DNA of 60,564 bases from JBBQZO01 sp038207625 (lineage in GTDB: Bacteria > Pseudomonadota > Gammaproteobacteria > Burkholderiales > Burkholderiaceae_D), in NCBI GenBank assembly GCA_038207625.1, contig JBBQZO010000036.1, positions 1 through 60,564 of the forward strand, in the 5' to 3' direction. Within the stretch, counting starts at the first letter, position 1, and each line of letters opens with the position of its first letter. Shown in pieces: positions 31,714-40,646 of this stretch. The position numbers were made by a program, and so were the translations under genes. The notes beneath the pieces are model-generated. The model was given only the letters and a program-made list of their open reading frames with translations, made no database searches and had not been told where the DNA came from.

Positions 31714-32019
31714 CTAGTCGCGCTTGCGCAGGCGCTGCAACAAACCGTCCACGCTGTCGCCCACCGGCATGCCGTGTTGGCGCAGCAATTGCACCTGCAG
31801 CACCAGATTTTCCAGCACCAGCTTGGCCGACACGGCCAGCAAGGTGGTCTGTTTGTCCTCGCTGGAAAAGTTTTCCATCGCCGCCGCCATGTCGCACAGG
31901 TGGTTGGCCACCAGCGCACGCAATTGATCTTCTTCGAACGGCAGGTCGGCGAAGTCGATCGGGTCTTCGCGCTCGACTTCGCGCATCAGTGCTGCCAATG
32001 CTTCGGGGGTGATCGTCAT
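31714..32019 (-). CDS. small acidic helical protein of unknown function
   Basis: A 101-aa, mostly helical protein with no signal peptide (TITPEALAALMREVEREDP, QLRALVANHLCDMAAAMENF, LLQRLRKRD). It has acidic first and basic last segments. I do not recognise a family. The ATG at 32019 was chosen over one ten codons upstream because the compositionally regular part begins there. Confidence 0.6.
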   Translation of the reverse strand: MTITPEALAALMREVEREDPIDFADLPFEEDQLRALVANHLCDMAAAMENFSSEDKQTTLLAVSAKLVLENLVLQVQLLRQHGMPVGDSVDGLLQRLRKRD

Positions 32020-32164
32020 GCTGGGCTCCGGTCGTTGGCATGGCTCCATTCTAGGCCAGCGGCGCGTGTTTGGTTTGTCAATTGTGGCGCACGACAGCGC
32101 GGGCGAATCCGGCTAAAATCGGCAGCTAGCGTCCCGCGCGGCGCATCCACGGAGTGACGGCGAC

Positions 32165-32434
32165 ATGGCGCGACTCATTTTTACGCAGCAACTGGCGCGC
32201 TTCACCACGCTGCCCCAGCTCGACACCGACGCGGCCACCGTGCGCGCGGCGCTGGAGGCGGCGTTCGCCTGCAACCCCACGCTGCGCTCCTACGTACTGG
32301 ACGAACAGGGCGCCTTGCGCGCCAATGTCGTGGTCTTTGTCGATGGGCGCCGTTGCAGCGAACGGGTGCGCCTGGACGAGCCGCTCACACCCGACAGCAT
32401 GGTCTACGTGCTGCAGGCACTTTCCGGAGGCTGA
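32165..32434 (+). CDS. MoaD/ThiS-like ubiquitin-fold protein
   Basis: An 89-aa protein ending in the Gly-Gly tail (LSGG) that sulfur carriers of the MoaD/ThiS family use for adenylation and thiocarboxylation. The beta-grasp pattern is visible: FTQQLARFT, a helix AATVRAALEAAF, NVVVFVDGRRC and a late strand MVYVLQALSGG. GGAG precedes the ATG. It lies 1 bp upstream of the propeller gene, so the two are one operon. No molybdopterin or thiamine genes are nearby, so it is unlikely to be the housekeeping MoaD. Confidence 0.8.
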   Translation: MARLIFTQQLARFTTLPQLDTDAATVRAALEAAFACNPTLRSYVLDEQGALRANVVVFVDGRRCSERVRLDEPLTPDSMVYVLQALSGG

Positions 32435-32435
32435 C

Positions 32436-33548
32436 ATGCAAGAACTTGCCTATATCTCGACCCGCAAGGGTTTGTTCGAACTGCTGCGCAGCGCCGGTCG
32501 CTGGCAGCTGGGCGCCAGCCATTTTCTGGGCGAGCCGGTGTCGTACGCGCTGCACGACGGACGCGACGGCAGCCTGTACGCGGCGCTCAACCTGGGCCAC
32601 TTCGGCGTCAAGTTGCACCGCAAGGATGCCGGCGCCGACGGCTGGACCGAAATCGCCGCGCCGGCCTATCCGCCCAAGCCACAAACGAGCAGCGATCCGG
32701 TGGCGTGGACCAATAAACTGATCTGGACGCTGGCCGCCGGCGGCCCCGACCAGCCCGGCGTGCTGTGGGCCGGCACCTTGCCCGGTGGCTTGTTCAAGTC
32801 GAGCGACCGGGGCCAGTCGTGGCAGCTGGTCAGCGCGCTGTGGGAGCTGCCCCAGCGCGCCGGCTGGTTCGGCGGCGGCTACGACGTGCCGGGCATCCAC
32901 AGCATCTGCGTCGACCCGCGCAATAGCGACCATCTGCTGGTGGCGGTGTCGTGCGGCGGCGTGTGGCGCAGCGACGACGGCGGCGCCAGCTGGCGCGTCA
33001 GCGCGAGCGGCATGCGGGCCGACTACATGCCGCCCGAACAGTCCGAGAACGAGGCGATCCAGGACCCGCACCGGGTGGTGCGCTGCGCCGGCGCGCCCGA
33101 CCTGCTGTGGTGCCAGCACCATAACGGCATCTGGCGCTCCCGCGACGCCGGTCTGCACTGGCAGGAAATCGCCGGCAAGGATGCGCCCCACCGCCCCGTG
33201 TCGAATTTCGGTTTTGCCGTCGCGGTCCATCCGCAGGACGGCGCCACCGCCTGGTTCGTGCCGGCCGAATCGGACCAGCGGCGCATCCCGCACAACGCGG
33301 CGCTGTCGGTCACCCGCACCAGCGACGGCGGCGCGAGCTTCGAGAGTTTGCGCGAAGGCTTGCCGCAGCACGATTGCTACGATCTGGTGTACCGCCACGG
33401 ACTGGCTGTCAGCGACGACGGGCGCAGCTTGCTGATGGGCTCGACGACGGGCGGCCTGTGGGCGTCCAACAATGGCGGCGACAGCTGGCAGACGGTGTCG
33501 ACGACGCTGCCGCCGATTTACGCGCTGGCGTTCGGCGCGCCGAAGTAG
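32436..33548 (+). CDS. Asp-box (BNR) beta-propeller protein, sialidase/VPS10-like
   Basis: A 370-aa protein with no signal peptide and five Asp-box repeats (SSDRGQSW, SDDGGASW, SRDAGLHW, TSDGGASF, SNNGGDSW), the turn motif of sialidase and VPS10-type propellers. The Arg triad and Tyr of true sialidases are not evident, so it is probably not a sialidase. The ribosome site GGAGG lies inside the end of the MoaD-like gene, 1 bp away. Its last 31 bp overlap the convergent tetR gene. The MoaD-like pairing suggests a shared, undefined function. Confidence 0.82.
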   Translation: MQELAYISTRKGLFELLRSAGRWQLGASHFLGEPVSYALHDGRDGSLYAALNLGHFGVKLHRKDAGADGWTEIAAPAYPPKPQTSSDPVAWTNKLIWTLAAGGPDQPGVLWAGTLPGGLFKSSDRGQSWQLVSALWELPQRAGWFGGGYDVPGIHSICVDPRNSDHLLVAVSCGGVWRSDDGGASWRVSASGMRADYMPPEQSENEAIQDPHRVVRCAGAPDLLWCQHHNGIWRSRDAGLHWQEIAGKDAPHRPVSNFGFAVAVHPQDGATAWFVPAESDQRRIPHNAALSVTRTSDGGASFESLREGLPQHDCYDLVYRHGLAVSDDGRSLLMGSTTGGLWASNNGGDSWQTVSTTLPPIYALAFGAPK

Positions 33549-34141
33549 CCCAGAAACATATCGACGGCCGCCTCCAGCAGCGGCTGCTGGAGTTCGGGCG
33601 CCAGCGCCGGCTGGCCCATCGTCACCTGCGGCCAGAACGCGAAGGTCTTGATCTGGCCCTGCACCAGGTGGGCCGCGAACACCGGGTCGCAGGCCTTGAG
33701 CTTGCCATCGGCCTGGGCCGCGCGCACCCAGGTGGTGACGCCTTCCTCGCGCTCGCCCAGCCGGGCGACCATTTCCTGGGCCCGTTCGGGCGAATGGATC
33801 GTCTCGGCGATCGCCACCCGCGCCAGGTCGAGAAAATTGGGGTCGCACAGCATGCGCATCTTTTGCTGCATCAGCGCGAGCAGTTGGGCGCGCAGTGGCA
33901 GATCGCTGCGATAAGCAATTTCCATTTGCGCGGCGCTGCTTTGCCACAGTTGCAGCAGGATTTCGGCGAACAACTCATCCTTGCTGGGAAAGTGGTTGTA
34001 CACGGTGCGCTTGGACACGCCGGCGTCGGCGGCGATCTTGTCCATGCTGGTCGCCTCAAAACCCTGGCTGCGAAAGGCGGCCACGGCGGCGTCGAGAATG
34101 GCAAGGCGCTTGCGGTCGGTCAGGCGGAGCGGTGCGGACAT
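33518..34141 (-). CDS. TetR/AcrR family transcriptional regulator
   Basis: A 207-aa repressor with an N-terminal HTH (RKRLAILDAAVAAFRSQGFE, then MDKIAADAGVSKRTVYNHFPSKDELF) and a C-terminal ligand domain of the TetR_C type that ends FLGYFGAPNASA. It is divergent from the metallo-beta-lactamase-fold gene at 34293, and two palindromes lie between them. The effector is unknown. Confidence 0.9.
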   Translation of the reverse strand: MSAPLRLTDRKRLAILDAAVAAFRSQGFEATSMDKIAADAGVSKRTVYNHFPSKDELFAEILLQLWQSSAAQMEIAYRSDLPLRAQLLALMQQKMRMLCDPNFLDLARVAIAETIHSPERAQEMVARLGEREEGVTTWVRAAQADGKLKACDPVFAAHLVQGQIKTFAFWPQVTMGQPALAPELQQPLLEAAVDMFLGYFGAPNASA

Positions 34142-34174
34142 GGGAGCCAGAAAAAGAGGGGATGGAACTATTTT

Positions 34175-34221
34175 ACACTGAACAGTTTACTTTCTGCAGA
34201 AATGAAACTACACTGTGTAGT
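34175..34221. promoter_or_regulatory. two palindromes in the tetR / hydrolase divergent region
   Basis: ACTACACTGTGTAGT (34207-34221) is a perfect 15-bp palindrome, and ACTG-AA-CAGT (34177-34186) a second, related one. Spaced about 32 bp centre to centre, they are likely TetR operators controlling both genes. Confidence 0.6.
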
Positions 34222-34292
34222 GTACATTATCCATCAATCAATCCCGGCCGAGCGCCCGACGGCGCCGCCGCCCTCTGTGGAGTCCCCCGATC

Positions 34293-35318
34293 ATGCTTGA
34301 AAACACCCTCAACGCCGGCGCGCCGGACCTGACGTCGCCACAGTGGCAGCGCGGCAAATTTCGCAACGCGGCGACGATGCGCAAGATGGGCTTCCTCGAT
34401 ACCGTCAAGCTGAGCTGGAAGTTTTTGTTCAACAAGCCGGCCCACACGGTGCCCAGCGGCACGGTGCCGGTGCAGGCGCTGACGCGCGCGCAGTTGCAGG
34501 GGGCGCCCGACAACAGCCTGTTTCGGCTGGGCCATTCGACGCTGCTGCTGAAGCTGCACGGCGAGTTCTGGCTGACCGATCCGGTGTTTTCCGAGCGCGC
34601 CTCGCCGGTGCAGTGGGCCGGTCCGCAGCGCTTTCACCAGCCGCCCATTTCGATCGCGGACCTGCCGCCGATCAAGGGCGTGATCCTGTCGCACGACCAT
34701 TACGACCACCTCGACTACGCCGCCATCATGGAACTGGCCGCCAAGACCGAGCATTTTCTCACGCCGCTGGGCGTGGGCGACACCTTGATCAAATGGGGCA
34801 TCGGTGCGGCCAAGGTGCAGCAGCTGGACTGGTGGGAATCGACGACGATACGGGGCATCCGCTTCGTGGCCACGCCAGCCCAGCATTTTTCCGGGCGCTC
34901 CCTGCATGACGGCAACCAGACCTTGTGGGCGTCCTGGGTCATCGACTACCACGAGCTGCGGCTGTTTTTCAGCGGCGACTCGGGCTACTTCGACGGTTTC
35001 AAGCAAATCGGCGAGCGCTACGGTCCGTTCGACGTGACGCTGATCGAAACGGGCGCCTACGACGCGCAGTGGCCGGACGTCCACATGCAGCCCGAGGAAA
35101 CCTTGCAGGCGCACATGGACTTGCGCGGCAACTGGCTGATGCCGGTGCATAACGGCACCTTCGACCTGGCGCTGCATGCGTGGCACGAGCCGTTTGACCG
35201 CATCGCCGCGTTGGCGCGCGAACGGGGCGTGTCGTTGGCGACGCCGGAAATGGGGCAGGTCTTGAATCTGGCGCGACCCGACGCGGGCCAGCACTGGTGG
35301 CTGACGGTGGCGACGTGA
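34293..35318 (+). CDS. metallo-beta-lactamase-fold hydrolase (UlaG / NAPE-PLD type)
   Basis: A 341-aa protein with the metal-binding motif SHDHYDHLD (His134, His136, Asp138, His139), a further GHST near residue 82, AQHFSGR, and FFSGDSGYF with the bridging Asp. These are the marks of the UlaG/NAPE-PLD branch of the fold. It would hydrolyse a phosphodiester or lactone; phospholipid-type substrates are possible. It is probably controlled by the divergent TetR repressor. Confidence 0.88.
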   Translation: MLENTLNAGAPDLTSPQWQRGKFRNAATMRKMGFLDTVKLSWKFLFNKPAHTVPSGTVPVQALTRAQLQGAPDNSLFRLGHSTLLLKLHGEFWLTDPVFSERASPVQWAGPQRFHQPPISIADLPPIKGVILSHDHYDHLDYAAIMELAAKTEHFLTPLGVGDTLIKWGIGAAKVQQLDWWESTTIRGIRFVATPAQHFSGRSLHDGNQTLWASWVIDYHELRLFFSGDSGYFDGFKQIGERYGPFDVTLIETGAYDAQWPDVHMQPEETLQAHMDLRGNWLMPVHNGTFDLALHAWHEPFDRIAALARERGVSLATPEMGQVLNLARPDAGQHWWLTVAT

Positions 35319-35675
35319 TCAGGCGGTAATGTTGATCAGCTTGCCGATCGTCTGGCCCTGGGTATTGATCTGGGCGCGCGGCGCGGCGGGCGGCGGCGCG
35401 GTACTGGGCCGCACGGCAGCGGCAGCGGCGGGCGGCGTTTCGGCCGCGCGCACCAAGCTCGGTTCGGCCGCGCGGGTTTGCGCCTGGCTGGCGCGCTGAC
35501 TTTCGTTTTGCACCTGGCCGAGGTCGTTTTGGTCCTTGTCGAGCTGGGTGCGGCTCTGGTTCAGGCGTGCGCTGTCATCTTGCACCTGCGCCTGGTCGCG
35601 TTGGACCTGACGCTCGGCAAGGGCGATCGACACCTGCAGACTATTCACGGACGACACGCTTGACACTTGCTTCAC
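35319..35675 (-). CDS. coiled-coil protein of unknown function
   Basis: A 118-aa protein. Residues 12-65 form a heptad-rich Gln/Asp/Arg coiled coil (SIALAERQVQRDQAQVQDDS), followed by a Pro/Ala-rich region and a short end GQTIGKLINITA. I do not recognise a family. Its stop abuts the hydrolase stop with no gap. Compositional bias lowers confidence slightly. Confidence 0.6.
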   Translation of the reverse strand: MKQVSSVSSVNSLQVSIALAERQVQRDQAQVQDDSARLNQSRTQLDKDQNDLGQVQNESQRASQAQTRAAEPSLVRAAETPPAAAAAVRPSTAPPPAAPRAQINTQGQTIGKLINITA

Positions 35676-36171
35676 CCTTTGTACGAAAGCTCGCCGGCAC
35701 GTCCCATATCACGGGTATATCTATCCAGAATCCATGGACGCTATGGCATGTGTTCAGCGTAGGTCAAATTCGGCGCACACGCCAGTACGAATTTTGGTTA
35801 GGTGAAACTTTTTGCGAATATTTGGCAAATATCCGGGTCTGCGCGGCGCTTTTAGCGGCGGCGAGGATCGGATGCTCGCTGGGATAGCTGTCATGGCGCA
35901 CCCGCGCCCGCCTTTTATTGTGTTGTTGAGATGCACTTCTTTACCGCTGCCGGATTGCTCCCAATTATCACGCCACAATTGCCCCCGACGATGTATGCCA
36001 GCACCGCGCTGCGCACCCTGGCAACGGACACGACAGCACCACCAATTGCAGGTGCCGTGGCAGATGGCGCTGCGTCCCGGCGCCCGCGACGTTCGCTGCG
36101 TGGCAAGCTGACAGCGCGCGGCAATGGCAAGGCGCTTACAATGGCGCTTCGCCAACCGAAGGGGAAGTGTC
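35676..36171. other. non-coding region with a 15-bp palindrome
   Basis: This is nearly 500 bp of lower-GC sequence. Its short frames have no ribosome sites and do not resemble proteins. The perfect palindrome ATATTTG-G-CAAATAT lies at 35818-35832 and could be an operator. The region would contain the promoters of the leftward coiled-coil gene and the rightward transporter. Confidence 0.45.
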
Positions 36172-37074
36172 TTGTTGTTCGTCTTGCTGCTGCCGTTGTT
36201 CCTGCTGTCCGCCTTGGGCTTCGTGCTGGCGAAAACGCGCTGGCTCAGCGCCGGCTGGCCGGCCGGCGTCAACGAGCTGACCGCCAAGGTGTTGATTCCG
36301 GCGCTGCTGTTTAGCGGCGCCTACAAGAACGGCTTGCCGGCGGCGGTGTCGTGGCAGGCGCTGTGCGCGTTCTACCTGCCGCTCGCGGCGCTGTTCGGGC
36401 TGATCGCCTATGCCTTCAAGCGCGACGAGCACAGCGGCACGCGCGCGCTGGCGGCGACCTATTCCAACACGGCCTTCGTCGGCATTCCCGTACTGGTGCA
36501 GATGCGCGGGCCGGAAAGCCTGCAATACGCGTTTCCCGTGATCGCGTTTCACAGCCTGGTGGCGTTCACGCTGTATTACCTGGCCGCACCGGGCGGCGCC
36601 GGTGGCGGGCGCCAGATTGCCCGCTCGGTTGCCAGCGCGGCCAGGCATCCGATCGTCACCAGTCTGATGCTGGGGCTGGCGTGCAAACTGGCCGGCATCG
36701 AGTTGCCGGCGCCGGCCACGCAAATTCTGGCGATGCTGTCGAGCGCCGCGCTGCCGTGCGCCTTGCTGGCGCTGGGCGCCTCGCTGGCCAATTTGCATCT
36801 GCAAAGCCGGGCCGAGGCGCTGCTCGTCGTCGTTGTCAAACTGCTGCTGTTCCCTGCGCTGGTGCTGGGGCTGGCCGTGTATGTGTTCCGGCTGCCGCTG
36901 GCGGTTGCGTCGGTGCTGGTGATGCTGGCGTCCTGCCCGGTCGGCGTGAACGCTTACGCGGTGGTGCAGGGAAACGGCAAGAATCCGGCGCTGGTCAGTT
37001 CGTCGATACTGCTCTCGAGCGTGGCCTGCATGGCGAGCATGCCGTTGTGGTTGTGGGTCTTGAGCCGCCTGTAG
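36172..37074 (+). CDS. AEC (auxin efflux carrier) family transporter
   Basis: A 300-aa integral membrane protein with about ten hydrophobic helices in two five-helix halves. It carries the AEC signatures ELTAKVLIPALLFSGA, TYSNTAFVGIPVLVQM and SCPVGVNAYAVVQ. It would transport organic acids such as malate; the substrate is unproven. No ATG fits the family start, so TTG at 36172 (or 36175) behind a strong AAGGGGAAG was chosen. An upstream ATG at 36124 would add an uncharacteristic basic stretch. Confidence 0.83.
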   Translation: MLFVLLLPLFLLSALGFVLAKTRWLSAGWPAGVNELTAKVLIPALLFSGAYKNGLPAAVSWQALCAFYLPLAALFGLIAYAFKRDEHSGTRALAATYSNTAFVGIPVLVQMRGPESLQYAFPVIAFHSLVAFTLYYLAAPGGAGGGRQIARSVASAARHPIVTSLMLGLACKLAGIELPAPATQILAMLSSAALPCALLALGASLANLHLQSRAEALLVVVVKLLLFPALVLGLAVYVFRLPLAVASVLVMLASCPVGVNAYAVVQGNGKNPALVSSSILLSSVACMASMPLWLWVLSRL

Positions 37075-37180
37075 GCGCAGTCGATCGGGCTTGGCCGCGG
37101 CGCGTCAAGCGCGATGACAAGGGCTCGGCGGTGTAGTGCTGCCGGCTGCGCGTGGAGATTGCGCGTGTTGACGGGGACCA

Positions 37181-37221
37181 GCAGCCGGGTCCAGGGCGCT
37201 TGGCGGCGCGGACCCGGCTGC
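37181..37221 (-). terminator. hairpin downstream of icmF
   Basis: A 12-bp perfect stem (37181-37192 with 37210-37221) lies 5 nt past the icmF stop on the minus strand, without a clear U-run. It is a likely 3'-end structure. Confidence 0.5.
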
Positions 37222-37226
37222 GCTTA

Positions 37227-40200
37227 TTACATGTTGCGACGGTACTGGCCGCCCACTTCGAACAGCGCGCCCGTGATCTGGCCGAGCGAGCATACGCGCA
37301 CCGCGTCCATCAGCTTTTCGAACACGTTTTCGTTGTCGATCGCCGCTTGCTGCAAGGCCGCCAGCGCCTGCTGCGATGCGCCCGCGTGGCGCGTGTGGAA
37401 CTCGTCCAGGCGCGTGAGCTGCGATTGCTTCTCGTCGTCGGTCGAGCGTGCCAGTTCGATCTTCTGCGGCGTGTCGTTGGCCTTCGGATTGCGTATGGTG
37501 TTCACGCCCACGATCGGCAGCGTGCCGTCGTGCTTCTGGTGCTCGTAGAGCATCGACTCTTCCTGGATCTTGCCGCGTTGGTAGCCCGTTTCCATCGCGC
37601 CCAGCACGCCGCCCCGTTCAGCGATGCGCTCGAATTCCTGCAGCACCGCTTCTTCGACCATGTCGGTCAGTTCGTCGATGATGTAGGAACCCTGGTTCGG
37701 ATTCTCGTTCTTCGACAGGCCCCACTCGCGGTTGATGATCAGCTGGATGGCCAGCGCGCGGCGCACCGATTCGTCGGTCGGCGTGGTGATCGCCTCGTCG
37801 TAGGCGTTGGTGTGCAGGCTGTTGCAGTTGTCGTAGATCGCGATCAGCGCTTGCAGCGTGGTGCGGATATCGTTGAAGTCGATTTCCTGCGCGTGCAGCG
37901 AGCGCCCCGAGGTCTGGATGTGGTATTTGAGCTTCTGGCTGCGGTCGTTGGCGCCGTATTTGTCGCGCATCGCAATGGCCCACAGGCGGCGCGCCACGCG
38001 GCCCAGCACCGTGTATTCGGGGTCCATGCCGTTACTGAAGAAGAACGACAGGTTGGGCGCGAAATCGTCGATATGCATGCCGCGCGCCAGATACGCTTCG
38101 ACAAAGGTGAAGCCGTTCGACAGCGTAAAGGCCAGCTGCGAAATCGGGTTCGCGCCCGCCTCGGCGATGTGATAACCGGAGATCGACACCGAGTAGAAAT
38201 TGCGCACCTGGTGGTGCACGAAATACTCCTGGATGTCGCCCATGACTTTGAGCGAAAACTCGGTCGAGAAGATGCAGGTGTTCTGGCCCTGGTCTTCTTT
38301 CAGGATGTCGGCCTGCACCGTGCCGCGCACGTTGGCCAGCACCCAGGCGCGGATTTTCGCGGTCTCATCAAACGTCGGCGGGCGCTTGTTTTCGACGGCG
38401 AACTTGTCGATCTGCTGGTCGATCGCGGTGTTCATGAACATCGCCAGTATCGTCGGCGCCGGGCCGTTGATCGTCATCGACACCGACGTCGACGGGCTGC
38501 ACAGGTTAAAGCCGTCGTACAGCACTTTCATGTCGTCGAGCGTGGCGATCGACACGCCCGAGTTGCCGACTTTGCCGTAGATGTCCGGGCGCAGCGCCGG
38601 GTCGGCGCCGTACAGCGTGACGGAGTCGAACGCGGTCGACAGGCGCTTGGCGTCCATGCCGGTCGAAACCAGTTTGAAGCGGCGGTTGGTGCGGAAAGCG
38701 TCGCCTTCGCCGGCGAACATGCGGGTCGGGTCTTCGCCTTCGCGCTTGAAGGCGAACACGCCGGCGCTGTACGGGAACGAGCCGGGTACGTTTTCCAGCA
38801 TCAGGAAGCGCAGCACTTCGCCGTGGTCTTCATAACGCGGCAGCGCGACCTTGCGGATCTTGGTGCCCGACAGCGTATGTTGTACCAGGCGGGTGCGGAT
38901 CTCCTTGTCGCGGATCTTGACGACGTAATCGTCGCCGGCGTAGGCGGCCTGCATGTCGGGCCACATCGCCAGCAGTTTTTTCGATTCGGCGTCGAGCGCG
39001 TTGTCGCGTTCGGCGATCAGCTCGTCGAAGTCGAACACGGTCTTCGACGCGGCGGCCAGCATGCGCTTCGATTCCTGCAGTTGCTGGCGTTCGCGCGCCA
39101 GCTTGACCTGCTTGGCGGTGAACTTGTGATAGCCGCGCACGGCGTCGGCGATTTCGGCCAGGTAGCGCGCTCTGCTTGGTGGCACGATCACGTGCTTGGC
39201 GCTGGAATGCTTGACGTCCACCAGCGGCAGCTTGCCCGGTTTGGTGTGCAGGCCGAACTGGGCCAGCTTGGGCAGCAATCCCTGGTACAACGCGGTGACG
39301 CCATCGTCGTTGAAGCGCGACGCCTGGGTGCCGTACACCGGCATGTCCTCGGGGCGCTTGGAAAACAGTTCGCGGTTGCGCTGGTACTGCTTGGCCACGT
39401 CGCGCAGCGCATCCTGCGCGCCCTTGCGGTCGAACTTGTTGATGGCGATGAAGTCGGCGAAATCGAGCATGTCGATTTTTTCCAGCTGCGAGGCGGCGCC
39501 AAATTCCGGCGTCATCACGTACATCGACACATCCACGTGCGGCACGATGGCCGCGTCGCCCTGGCCGATGCCGGAGGTTTCGATGATGATCAGATCAAAC
39601 CCGGCCACCTTGCAGGCCTTGATCACGTCGGGCAGCGCGGCCGAAATTTCCGAGCCGGCTTCGCGGGTGGCCAGCGAGCGCATGAACACGCGCGCCTGCG
39701 CACGGCCTTCCGCGCCCCACGGGTTGATGGCGTTCATGCGGATCCGGTCGCCCAGCAGCGCGCCGCCGGACTTGCGGCGCGACGGGTCGATCGAGATGAT
39801 GGCGATATTGAGCGCGTCGCCCTGGTCGAGGCGCACGCGGCGTATCAGTTCGTCCGTCAGCGAGGACTTGCCGGCGCCACCGGTGCCGGTGATGCCCAGC
39901 GTGGGCACGTGCAGGCCGGACGCGGCCTCTTCCAGCGCGGCGCGCAGTTCCGGCGAGGCTTTGTCGTTTTCCAGCGCCGTGATCAGTTGGGCCAGCGGAC
40001 GGTGACGCTCGCTGATCTCGCCCGTTTGCAGCGGTGCCAGCGTGGTCGGCGAATACGTCGACAGGTCGATGTCGCAAGCCTGCACCATCGACTGGATCAT
40101 GCCGACCAGGCCCATGCGCTGGCCGTCTTCCGGGCTGAAAATCTTGGTCACGCCGTAAGCGTGCAGGTCGGCGATTTCGTCAGGGACGATCACGCCGCCG

Positions 40201-40532
40201 CCGCCGCCGAACACCTTGATGTGGGCGCCGCCGCGCGCGCGCAGCAGGTCGATCATGTACTTGAAATATTCGACGTGGCCGCCCTGGTAGCTGGAGATGG
40301 CGATGCCTTGCACGTCTTCGGCCAGCGCCGCCGTCACCACTTCGTCGACCGAGCGGTTGTGGCCCAGGTGGACCACTTCGACGCCGTTCGACTGCAAGAT
40401 GCGGCGCATGATGTTGATCGATGCGTCGTGGCCGTCAAACAGCGAGGCGGCGGTAACGAAGCGCACCTTGTTGGCCAGCTTGGGCGGTTCGGCGGCAACG
40501 GGAAGTTTCGGGGCGTTGGAGAGATCGTTCAT
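37227..40532 (-). CDS. icmF: fused isobutyryl-CoA mutase (B12-dependent, with G-protein chaperone domain)
   Basis: The 1101-aa protein interconverts isobutyryl-CoA and n-butyryl-CoA with adenosylcobalamin. The N-terminal B12 domain has the base-off motif DGHDAS (His35). The middle MeaI-like GTPase has P-loop GTGGAGKSS near 216-224 and the base motif NKFD. The C-terminal mutase barrel contains RLSTAFDSVTLYG and SISGYHIAEAG, the IcmF-type rather than methylmalonyl-CoA-mutase active-site sequence. Isovaleryl/pivalyl-CoA activity is also known for the family. The ATG at 40532 begins the conserved chain; an extension to 40604 is unsupported. It follows iorAB in the same direction but has its own operator. 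Confidence 0.95.
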   Translation of the reverse strand: MNDLSNAPKLPVAAEPPKLANKVRFVTAASLFDGHDASINIMRRILQSNGVEVVHLGHNRSVDEVVTAALAEDVQGIAISSYQGGHVEYFKYMIDLLRARGGAHIKVFGGGGGVIVPDEIADLHAYGVTKIFSPEDGQRMGLVGMIQSMVQACDIDLSTYSPTTLAPLQTGEISERHRPLAQLITALENDKASPELRAALEEAASGLHVPTLGITGTGGAGKSSLTDELIRRVRLDQGDALNIAIISIDPSRRKSGGALLGDRIRMNAINPWGAEGRAQARVFMRSLATREAGSEISAALPDVIKACKVAGFDLIIIETSGIGQGDAAIVPHVDVSMYVMTPEFGAASQLEKIDMLDFADFIAINKFDRKGAQDALRDVAKQYQRNRELFSKRPEDMPVYGTQASRFNDDGVTALYQGLLPKLAQFGLHTKPGKLPLVDVKHSSAKHVIVPPSRARYLAEIADAVRGYHKFTAKQVKLARERQQLQESKRMLAAASKTVFDFDELIAERDNALDAESKKLLAMWPDMQAAYAGDDYVVKIRDKEIRTRLVQHTLSGTKIRKVALPRYEDHGEVLRFLMLENVPGSFPYSAGVFAFKREGEDPTRMFAGEGDAFRTNRRFKLVSTGMDAKRLSTAFDSVTLYGADPALRPDIYGKVGNSGVSIATLDDMKVLYDGFNLCSPSTSVSMTINGPAPTILAMFMNTAIDQQIDKFAVENKRPPTFDETAKIRAWVLANVRGTVQADILKEDQGQNTCIFSTEFSLKVMGDIQEYFVHHQVRNFYSVSISGYHIAEAGANPISQLAFTLSNGFTFVEAYLARGMHIDDFAPNLSFFFSNGMDPEYTVLGRVARRLWAIAMRDKYGANDRSQKLKYHIQTSGRSLHAQEIDFNDIRTTLQALIAIYDNCNSLHTNAYDEAITTPTDESVRRALAIQLIINREWGLSKNENPNQGSYIIDELTDMVEEAVLQEFERIAERGGVLGAMETGYQRGKIQEESMLYEHQKHDGTLPIVGVNTIRNPKANDTPQKIELARSTDDEKQSQLTRLDEFHTRHAGASQQALAALQQAAIDNENVFEKLMDAVRVCSLGQITGALFEVGGQYRRNM

Positions 40533-40579
40533 GATGTTCCTTGTGGCCGACAGCGGCGGTTTCGTCTGGGTACGGTATA

Positions 40580-40600
40580 TGACGTTAACGTAAACGTCAA
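40580..40600 (-). promoter_or_regulatory. LiuR-like operator before icmF
   Basis: The inverted repeat TGACGTT-AACGTA-AACGTCA, followed by A, lies 48 bp upstream of the icmF start. It resembles the site of MerR-family LiuR regulators that control branched-chain amino acid catabolism in proteobacteria (recalled consensus, not checked). Confidence 0.55.
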
Positions 40601-40606
40601 GCAAAT

Positions 40607-40636
40607 CGGGCTCCCATGCTGTTGCAGGGGAGCCCG
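40607..40636 (-). terminator. terminator between iorAB and icmF
   Basis: A 9-bp stem CGGGCTCCC / GGGAGCCCG (40607-40615 with 40628-40636) starts 10 nt past the iorAB stop. The minus strand continues ATTTGCTT, a short U-rich tail. It partly uncouples icmF from iorAB. Confidence 0.65.
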
Positions 40637-40646
40637 TCGGGATGCT

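Noticed and set aside
32436..33548. Functional sialidase
   Set aside because: The Asp boxes are present, but the signal peptide and the Arg triad with nucleophilic Tyr are not evident.
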